Assembly: GCA_964588795.1 (NCBI GenBank)
Contig: CAZPQN010000027.1
Location: 1-31,141 of the forward strand
Source: CAZPQN01 sp964588795
GTDB lineage: Bacteria > Fidelibacterota > UBA2242
DNA length: 31,141 bases
Direction of reading: 5' to 3'
Below, in pieces: positions 24,221 to 31,141 of the stretch; the first letter of the stretch is position 1; each line of letters opens with the position of its first letter. The notes below the pieces were generated by a model. The model was not told where the DNA came from. It worked only from the letters and a program-made list of their open reading frames with translations, and made no database searches. Both the position numbers and the translations under genes were made by a program.

Positions 24221-27200
24221 CTATTTTTTCGTGCCGGATAGGGTGATGGCCTTATCCAGAATGGCTATGGCCTGATCATAGTCGTACTGCGCGATGGCCT
24301 GTTCGATGTCGGCCAGCTGTTTTGCCGACAGTTTATGGCTGAGCAAGATCCGGTGCGACTGGAAAATTTCCCCGGCCCGGGCATCGTATTCGCCAAGACT
24401 ATGACGTAGCTCCTGGATTGCTTGTGAATAAGCCCGGCGATTAAATTTCAAACCCGCCGGTTTTGCCTGGCCAGCGGGCTCGCCTGATTCCACAGGTAAC
24501 TTAGCCTGGTCAATCGAACGGAGCACAATGTCGAGCTCAATCGCCAGGTTCTCCAAAAATTTGCTGACCTCGCTCAACTTAGGGTTCGCTGTTTTTAATT
24601 CGTTATCCAGTGCGGTGGCAAGTTCATATACTCCTTCGGCGCCAACATTGCCCGCACTGCCTTTCAAGGTATGGACAAGATGTTCGGCGTTGGCGAATGC
24701 CTGCCCGGACAATTCGTTTTTAATTTTCGTGATCATATCCCGATTGACAGCCGCGAAACTGCGCAGGATCCGGCAGTAAAGGGGAATATTCCCGGCGACT
24801 CTTTTCAGCGCTGTCTGAACGTTAATACCAGCCAGGGTTGGGAAAACTACTCTACCACGGGTGCCGGGTTTTCCAGTATCTCCTGCGGCGGCATTTTTTT
24901 CTTTGGCGGGAATCCACCGGACTAATACCCTGACCACATCATTGGGATCAACGGGTTTGGTGATGTAATCATTCATGCCGGCAGTAAGGGCATTATTCCG
25001 CACACCACTCATCGCATCGGCGGTCAGGGCGATGATCGGGACGTCTTCGTTGCCCGGAATTTTACGGATGGTCTTTGTAGCCGAATAGCCGTCCATGACC
25101 GGCATCTCGAGATCCATAAAAATCAAATCGAATTTACGCTCGGCATTTGGCCGGCATTTTTCAACGGCCACGGCTCCATTCTCGGCAATTTCGACCTGCA
25201 TTCCGTAGTGGGTCAGCAATTCTCCCGTCACCTGCTGGTTGATTTCATTGTCTTCGACCAGCAAAATCCGTGAATTCCGGATTAGTGACAATTCCTGATT
25301 ATACTGCTGTCCCCGACCGGGACTGCGCCGGCGTCTGGGGGCGCCCTTACCAAAGACCTGCATGATGGTATCGAACAGCGTCGAATGACTGACCGGTTTC
25401 AGTAAAAAAGCATCAATTCCGATTCGCCCGGCGTTTGTTACTATCTCTTCCTGGCTGTAGGCACTTACCATGATTACGGCGGCCAGCTTGGGGATTTCGG
25501 CTGACGTTTTAATCATTTCAACCGTCTGCAGGCCATCCCAGCCGGGCATTTTCCAGTCAATCAGCAGTAACTGAAACGGTTGTTCTTTATTCTCTTTTAA
25601 CCTTTCGAGCGCTTCCTGGCCGGAAGTGGCGGTCGTGACATTAAATCCGAACGAATCGAGGGCCCCCTTGATAATCTGCAGAGCGGTAAGATTATCATCG
25701 CAAACCAGCACTTTCAGCCCCCGCAGGTCGGGTGAGGGCATAAAAATCTCGCTCTTTTGCACCGGTTGCTTCTTAAAGACCGCCGTAAAGTAAAAAGTGC
25801 TGCCCCGACCAAACGTGCTTTCGACCCAGATCTCGCCCTGCATTACCTCCGTCAGTTGTCTGCAGATTGCCAGTCCCAGCCCGGTACCACCGTAGTGGCG
25901 GGTGGTGGAGCTGTCAGCCTGGCTGAAAGGTTGAAAGAGGCGCTGTTTCTGTTCCTCGGTCAACCCGATCCCCGTGTCGCTGACAGCGAACCTGATTTTC
26001 ACGTGGTCGTCGTGCTCTTCGGCTACGTTCGCACGGACATTAATTTCCCCACTGTCCGTGAATTTAACGGCGTTATTGGTCAGATTGACCAGGATCTGGT
26101 GCAGGCGGAGCGGGTCGCCGAACAAATACCGCGGTACACCTTGGTCAATGGCGAAGGTCGTTTCCAGATTCTTCTGGTGGGCTTTGAAAGTCATGATATT
26201 GGCCGTATCCTGAAAAACCTTCTCGAGGTCGAATTCGATTTCCTCCAATTTCAGCTTGCGAGCCTCGATTTTGGAAAAATCAAGAATATCATTGATGATC
26301 TCCAGGAGATTCTGAGCGGATGACTTGATCTTGGTGAGATAATCGTATTGCTTGGCGTCCAACTCTGTCTGCAGGGCGAGATGGCTCAGTCCCATGATGG
26401 CATTCATCGGGGTACGAATCTCATGGCTCATGCTTGCCAGGAAATCGCTTTTTGCGCGCGCCGCCTCCAGGGCTTCTTCTTTGGCCTGTACCAGCTCCTT
26501 TTCCATGGCTTTGATTCGGGTAATGTCAACGAAAGCTTCCAAGATAACTCGCTCGCCCTCGATGACAATGGGAAGGGCGCTCATCAGAATGGGAACACGT
26601 TCACCGCGCTGGTTCAAGCAGGTCATTTCCTGGCGATCTATAAACTCGTCCTGATCAGCGAGAGAACTGGCGGCGGTCTCTGACAGACAAAATATTTCCT
26701 GGCAACTGCGGCCGATAATTTCGGCTTTTTGGTTGTACCCCAGCACATCCAGGGTAGCCGCATTGACATCCTGAATGGTATGATCGGTGTTGATTAACAC
26801 TACCGGAAACGGCATAAACTCAATGATAATCCGCAGTGATTCCCGAGATTGTTCCAGGGTTGTGGCGATTTTCTTGCGTTCTTCGATCTCGCTGACCAGA
26901 TCCGCGGTTCGTTCGGCGACGCGTTGCTCGAGTTCAAGGTTCAGACTCTTGATCTGGGATTCGATCTTCTTTTGCTCTGTGACATCGGTGATCACCGCTA
27001 CCCGGGCCGCGCGTCCCTGATAATTCAGATCATTGGAACAGGCGATAATAGTTATGACTGTGCCGTCCTTCTTGGTATTACGCCATTCACCGACATTTTG
27101 ATAACCATGCAAACCAGTTGCAGTGGCAATTATTTTTTCTTTTTCCTCCGCCGGATAAAGGTCCTGGAGATGCATCGTGGTGATTTCATCATAAGCATAG

Positions 27201-28849
27201 CCATAGTGGATGGTGAAGGCTTCGTTGACGGTCAAAATCCGGTACGTGTCGCGCTTATAGATCAGCATCGGGGCAGGATTGGATTCGAATAGCAGGCGGT
27301 ACCGGCTTTCGCTTTCCAGCAGTGCATTTTCGACCATTTTTCTTTCGGAAATATCCTGCACTGCGCCGTGGATACCAGCTAGCCGGTTGGATTTTGCATC
27401 CCAGAGCGGATGGGCATAAACCCTGACCCACTTAACCGCACCGCTTTTGGTGATAAAGCGCAGTTCGGATTGAACCGGCTGGTTGAGCTTGAGTTTGGCC
27501 AGATCGCGGTCATCAATATCCCGATCACCGGGATGGATCGCGGCTCGCCAGCCGCCACGCGCAGTAAATTCTTCAAAGGTATAGCCGGTCATGGCTTCGA
27601 AAGGGCCTCCGACCCATTCCTGCACCAACCGACCGTCGGGCTGGACGCGGGTCGTAAAAACAAAATCCGAGACAGCCGAGGAAATCAACCGGTAACGCGA
27701 CTCACTCTCCTTTAGCAATTCTTCAAAACGCATGCGCTCGGTGACATCGGCAACGATACCTTGATAATGAGTAATTTTCCCATCTTCATCTCTGACAATA
27801 AAGGTCCAGTCGTCAACCCATTTATATCCACCATCTTTGGTAATAACGCGATAGGGTTCGTGCCGGAAGTCGCGCGTAGCCGGTGACTGACTATTCCTGG
27901 CAACTTCCTGACCGACTCTCTCCAAGTCTTCCGGATGAATGCATTGGCTATAGGAAACAGCGCCGCTGGAAAATTCTTCACCGGTATAGCCAAACAGGTT
28001 GACCACGCTTTCCGAGACGAAGTCAACCGGCCAGCCTGGTTGGTTGCGCCAAGTGAACGCCACGACGGGACTGCGATTGATGATATTATTTGCTTCGCGG
28101 AGTTTTTTCTCGGCTTGTGCTTCTTCGGCGCGCCATTTCTCGATTTCTTCCAACATCTCGTTGATACCATCGTAGAGCGTGCCGATCTCGTCGCTGGTTG
28201 GTTTTACGAGTCGCCGAGAGTAATCATGTTCGGCGGAAATCCGTTTGGTCGTTTCGATCAAGTTGAGAATCGGCCGGGATACAGCCCGCTGGGTCCGCAC
28301 CGCCAAACCCAGAGCTAATATCGTACCCAATACCAAAACAATAAGTCCCAGCCCCAGACTTCTGGCGACCGTAAAGAACAGTCCGGGGGTCCTGTAGCGA
28401 ATCAGCAGGTATCCAAGTGTAACGTTGTCATCAACAAGGGCGTGGGTAAAAATAATAAAACGCCTCCCAACCCGATGCAGTCCCGGTGGTAAATAGGGAT
28501 AAGTATAATCCTGGTAACCACTCCTGGCATAATCAGCAAACAACTGCTTTTCGGCATCGAAAAGTCCGGCATTGACGATGTGCAATTCAGACCTTAAAGA
28601 GGCCAGAATTTCCGTGGCGGCCGGGGCATCCAAGAAATGGAGGGCGGGTAGAGAATTGTCGCCGACGATTTTGGCTATCGATTGCGAATTTTGGACAATT
28701 GCCGCGCGTGATTCGAGCTGATCACTGATGACCTGGAAAACAATGAGCACACTAATTATCGCCAGAGCAATTAACAGTTGAATGAAGATCAATTTATTTT
28801 TTAGGGAAAGACCCTGAAAATGTTTCCAGGCCAGAAGTTGGATTTTCAT
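24221..28849 (-). CDS. Giant membrane hybrid histidine kinase, CHASE8-like-HAMP-PASx4-HisKA-HATPase-REC-REC-HPt
   Basis: This is a 1542-residue inner-membrane sensor of BarA-like layout. A transmembrane helix (about 20-42), a periplasmic domain (43-160) resembling the CHASE8 sensor of YfiN, and a second helix (163-187) are followed by HAMP (188-240). PAS domains follow at about 250-374, 385-505 and 512-630, then a coiled coil and a fourth PAS at 675-785. HisKA has His809 in SMSHEIRTPMN. The ATPase has Asn926, DTGIG and GGTGLGLAI. Receiver one has Asp1098 in LLIDWKMPGWDG, and receiver two has Asp1246 in IFMDLEMPVMDG. HPt has His1393 in HLVHTLKGSAGN. A helical tail (1468-1542) ends the protein. 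AAGG precedes the ATG. It follows the YfiR gene by 52 bases. Confidence 0.95.
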   Translation of the reverse strand: MKIQLLAWKHFQGLSLKNKLIFIQLLIALAIISVLIVFQVISDQLESRAAIVQNSQSIAKIVGDNSLPALHFLDAPAATEILASLRSELHIVNAGLFDAEKQLFADYARSGYQDYTYPYLPPGLHRVGRRFIIFTHALVDDNVTLGYLLIRYRTPGLFFTVARSLGLGLIVLVLGTILALGLAVRTQRAVSRPILNLIETTKRISAEHDYSRRLVKPTSDEIGTLYDGINEMLEEIEKWRAEEAQAEKKLREANNIINRSPVVAFTWRNQPGWPVDFVSESVVNLFGYTGEEFSSGAVSYSQCIHPEDLERVGQEVARNSQSPATRDFRHEPYRVITKDGGYKWVDDWTFIVRDEDGKITHYQGIVADVTERMRFEELLKESESRYRLISSAVSDFVFTTRVQPDGRLVQEWVGGPFEAMTGYTFEEFTARGGWRAAIHPGDRDIDDRDLAKLKLNQPVQSELRFITKSGAVKWVRVYAHPLWDAKSNRLAGIHGAVQDISERKMVENALLESESRYRLLFESNPAPMLIYKRDTYRILTVNEAFTIHYGYAYDEITTMHLQDLYPAEEKEKIIATATGLHGYQNVGEWRNTKKDGTVITIIACSNDLNYQGRAARVAVITDVTEQKKIESQIKSLNLELEQRVAERTADLVSEIEERKKIATTLEQSRESLRIIIEFMPFPVVLINTDHTIQDVNAATLDVLGYNQKAEIIGRSCQEIFCLSETAASSLADQDEFIDRQEMTCLNQRGERVPILMSALPIVIEGERVILEAFVDITRIKAMEKELVQAKEEALEAARAKSDFLASMSHEIRTPMNAIMGLSHLALQTELDAKQYDYLTKIKSSAQNLLEIINDILDFSKIEARKLKLEEIEFDLEKVFQDTANIMTFKAHQKNLETTFAIDQGVPRYLFGDPLRLHQILVNLTNNAVKFTDSGEINVRANVAEEHDDHVKIRFAVSDTGIGLTEEQKQRLFQPFSQADSSTTRHYGGTGLGLAICRQLTEVMQGEIWVESTFGRGSTFYFTAVFKKQPVQKSEIFMPSPDLRGLKVLVCDDNLTALQIIKGALDSFGFNVTTATSGQEALERLKENKEQPFQLLLIDWKMPGWDGLQTVEMIKTSAEIPKLAAVIMVSAYSQEEIVTNAGRIGIDAFLLKPVSHSTLFDTIMQVFGKGAPRRRRSPGRGQQYNQELSLIRNSRILLVEDNEINQQVTGELLTHYGMQVEIAENGAVAVEKCRPNAERKFDLIFMDLEMPVMDGYSATKTIRKIPGNEDVPIIALTADAMSGVRNNALTAGMNDYITKPVDPNDVVRVLVRWIPAKEKNAAAGDTGKPGTRGRVVFPTLAGINVQTALKRVAGNIPLYCRILRSFAAVNRDMITKIKNELSGQAFANAEHLVHTLKGSAGNVGAEGVYELATALDNELKTANPKLSEVSKFLENLAIELDIVLRSIDQAKLPVESGEPAGQAKPAGLKFNRRAYSQAIQELRHSLGEYDARAGEIFQSHRILLSHKLSAKQLADIEQAIAQYDYDQAIAILDKAITLSGTKK

Positions 28850-28901
28850 TGTGCGCCTTGATGCAAAGGGTTCAGATTCAACGTTTTTACGGGTAGGCTG
28901 A

Positions 28902-29462
28902 TCATTGCACGATACGGGCTAATTTTTGAAGTTGAGAGCTGGCTTTGAGCTTGACTCTTTCAAGATGCAGGGGATTCATCTCGAATTTCACCAGGTCACC
29001 CTGTAAATAAAAATTGATCATGACGCCTCTGGTACAATATCCGGGCGTGTCACCAATCGTCAGGGTGGCCATGTTCCGGAGCCGGCCAAAAATCTCCGTT
29101 AGCCTTTCCTTTTCTGAACCGGCAATGAATAAAATATGACAGTATTTTAAATCTTCGGGATTTTTAAAAACATGAATCTCGATCGGCCTTTGGTCAATCG
29201 TCTTTTTCTGGGCCAGTAATTGCAATGAATTGACCAGCTCGGTTTCGCCGATGACTCCGATTTTGAACACCGTGAACTTTTCCCAGTAGGGCCAGGCGAC
29301 ATATTTGGTGAAATTATAGATAAAAGCCGCTTTCAGATGGTCGGCCTCGGCCGTATAATTTGCCGAAAGACCGGCTTCCATCATCAGCAAGAGCGCCCCC
29401 AATATGGTTATGATCCTCCCGTAAGCCGTACGATTTTTCATTTCCCTGCCAACCGGTAACAT
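28902..29462 (-). CDS. YfiR-family periplasmic protein (DUF4154)
   Basis: This is a 186-residue exported protein. A signal peptide (hydrophobic core ITILGALLLMMEAGLSA) is followed by the family hallmark LKAAFIYNFTKYVAWP. Further on are IGVIGE, the RPIEIHVF strand, CHILFIAGSE, TIGDTPGYCTRGVMINFYL and a helical end. In Pseudomonas, YfiR is a periplasmic inhibitor of the CHASE8-HAMP protein YfiN. Here the next gene encodes a CHASE8-like HAMP kinase, so a similar contact is a reasonable inference. The start is uncertain. ATG at 29462 gives the longest form, and ATG at 29441 (MKNRTAYG) gives a more typical signal peptide. Neither has a clearly better ribosome site. It follows the receptor stop by 19 bases. 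Confidence 0.92.
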   Translation of the reverse strand: MLPVGREMKNRTAYGRIITILGALLLMMEAGLSANYTAEADHLKAAFIYNFTKYVAWPYWEKFTVFKIGVIGETELVNSLQLLAQKKTIDQRPIEIHVFKNPEDLKYCHILFIAGSEKERLTEIFGRLRNMATLTIGDTPGYCTRGVMINFYLQGDLVKFEMNPLHLERVKLKASSQLQKLARIVQ

Positions 29463-29481
29463 GGTTCCGGAATACTCGCCT

Positions 29482-31141
29482 TTAAAGCTGATAACTCAAA
29501 CTGACCAGGACAGAACGCTGGGGTTGACGATAACGTTCGGGCGGGCGGTTGGAAGTGTGATAATACACGGCGTTCAATATATTATTGACGCACAACTGCA
29601 TATCCAAGCTGGTCAGGGGATGATAGTTGATCGTACCATTCAATATAAAATAGGCGTCAACATTGAAGCTGTGCGATGCGGTTATATAAGCGGGATTGCG
29701 GCGAGCCCCTAAATAATTGCCTCGCAGGTTGCAACTCAACTGGGGTGAGAACGAATAACTGACTCCGGCATTAAAACTGTGGCGGGCGATTTCAGGAACG
29801 CAACTGCCGTCGGCGTATTTCGAATCGGTCAGCGTATAATTTGCATTCCACTGCGTCCTATTCCGGGAATAGTCGAGGTTGGCTTCCAGTCCGTTGGTTT
29901 TGAGCCGCTCCGCATTAATCCATTGGTTCGCGGTCTGGGTCAATTTCTCAAAAACCAGGTTGCTGTACAGGTTAACTTCCATCCGCAGATACTTATTCGG
30001 AGTACAAATGCCGGCCAGTTCAAAGCTCCGCATTTGCTCCGGCTTTAGATTAGGGTTGCCATCACCCCAATTGTAATCCCAGGGCTTGGGCGCACGGAAA
30101 GCTTCCAAATAAAGGATTTTGGCGGTGTAAGCATTCCGGTTATAGACCAACCCCAGGCGCGGCGTTAGCACCGTGCCATAATAGGAGCTCCGATCCAGCC
30201 GCGCGCCGGCACTGAGCTCCAGCGATGGGCAAAATCGGTAATGGGTCTGAGCATAGAAACTGGCCAGCGTATTTTTTTCGAAATCGGGAGCCGGCGGTCG
30301 CGGCGGGCGTACGTGTGGGTCACCGCTAAAGGTCTGGGAAAAATCTGCAGCTAATTTTTCTGCTTCCCCGACGACTCCCAGGATCACACTGGCATCTTCA
30401 TTAAAATAGTAATCGAGCTGTTCTTCGAGGCCGAACAAAGCATTGGGACGAAAATAACCGACCTGGCCAATCTGCTGAGCACTGTCCGCCCGGATATAGG
30501 CGATAGTATTATCCACAACCGTGGCGTTACGGAAATATCCCAGCGATTTAAGCGTCCATTTGTCTTTGGCATTGACGACGTGCTTGGCATAGGCATTGAT
30601 AAAACGGATATGCCAGTTGGTGCCCCTGTCGAGATAGTCTGTTCCATTGGATTAATAGTTGGTGGTGCGCGCGGCCTGTTTGTCCTGCATCGTCAGACCA
30701 AGGCAAAAATTCCGATAGCTGAACCTGGCATCGCAGCCGAGATCATTTTCGAAATTCTCCATCCGATCAGACCAGTTATCATCGCCTGCCGCTCCGCCCA
30801 AAGCGGCTTTGGTGGTGCGTTTATAATGCACGGCGATTTGACCACCAATTTCTCCCGTTGCAGACGTAAAACCATATTCGCCGTCGCCAAACAGCGTTCC
30901 CCAATTGCCCGCGGTGACGTCTATCGTGCCCCCGGCCGGGGCTGGAACATCTTTGGTAATGATGTTAATAATACCGGAAATGGCATTCGTGCCATAGAGC
31001 GCCGAAGAGGGGCCATAGACGACTTCGATTTGTTTGACATTGTGCAGATTGTACTGATACCCACCATAAAACCCTCCGGAACTCAATTCATTAATCTGAA
31101 TTCCATCAATCAGAACCAATACGAGGTTGTTTTGACTGGGG
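29482..31141 (-). pseudogene. TonB-dependent receptor, interrupted by an in-frame TAA and cut by the window edge
   Basis: The minus-strand frame enters from the right edge in the plug domain (NNLVLVLIDGIQINE, then YGPSSALYGTNAISGIINII). It runs into the beta-barrel and stops at a TAA at 30654-30652. The very next codons continue in the same frame (SNGTDYLDRGTNWHIRFINA...) for the rest of a barrel with many alternating aromatic strands, ending in LVSLSYQL at 29482. No frameshift is needed, so one codon breaks the gene. The family imports siderophores, cobalamin or glycans across the outer membrane. Ligand identity cannot be told, since the N-terminus lies outside the window. A GTG at 30516 could begin a truncated barrel without plug, probably non-functional. 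It heads the YfiR/kinase cluster. Confidence 0.85.

Noticed and set aside
30652..30654. Stop-codon recoding (TAA read as an amino acid) in the receptor
   Set aside because: TAA serves as the normal terminator of several genes in this window, and there is no recoding signal such as a selenocysteine-type hairpin context (which would use TGA).
1..31141. CRISPR arrays, insertion sequences, prophage or attachment sites
   Set aside because: No regularly spaced repeats, transposase, integrase or phage structural genes were seen. The tRNA end at 46 shows no visible duplicated copy elsewhere in the window.

Overview
The window comes from a diderm (Gram-negative) bacterium of moderate GC content. It carries a TonB-dependent receptor, a predicted lipoprotein with a lipobox, a YfiR-type periplasmic protein and several large PAS/hybrid histidine kinases. 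The tetracysteine-tailed PAS protein and the remains of CHAT/DUF4384/propeller genes are the kind of content seen in uncultured FCB-type or deltaproteobacteria-like lineages such as KSB1 or Zixibacteria. That placement is a low-confidence inference from gene content. No phage, insertion sequence, CRISPR array or replication origin was seen.

Layout, left to right. (1) 46-3553, minus: a toroid-repeat protein, the Lon protease, a hairpin terminator and tRNA-Val(UAC). (2) 3777-13491, minus: eight tightly spaced genes that may form one long transcription unit. In transcription order they are a YibQ-type divergent polysaccharide deacetylase, a PdxJ-like protein lacking most catalytic residues, a class 3 (ReAV-type) L-asparaginase, a YihX-like HAD phosphatase, a GAF-PAS histidine pseudokinase, a GAF/PAS multi-sensor with a four-cysteine tail and no enzymatic output, an NhaC-family antiporter and a second HAD phosphatase. 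(3) 13630-14817, minus: a small gene graveyard. It holds a frameshifted signal-peptide/DUF4384 gene, a beta-propeller fragment and the C-terminal end of a CHAT protease domain, all out of context. (4) 15022-15150, minus: a short single-pass membrane protein.

(5) 15288-18911, plus: the only plus-strand operon. It encodes an AroQ-like pseudoenzyme, an exported beta-propeller/transglutaminase protein and a lipoprotein with a complete glutamate racemase cysteine pair. This is the most unusual gene set in the window and may act on peptides in the cell envelope. (6) 18931-20124, minus: a DUF401 membrane protein. (7) 20290-31141, minus: a signalling cluster. A TonB-dependent receptor (open at the right edge and broken by one in-frame TAA) is followed by a YfiR protein, a giant CHASE8-like/HAMP/PAS hybrid kinase with two receivers and HPt, a receiver-kinase, and a receiver-PAS-kinase-receiver protein. 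The order suggests outer-membrane ligand sensing through YfiR to the kinase, but no DNA-binding or GGDEF output gene lies in the window.

A recurring theme is loss of catalysis with the fold kept (PdxJ-like, AroQ-like and the pseudokinase), next to genes that are clearly decaying (the CHAT/DUF4384 relics and the receptor).
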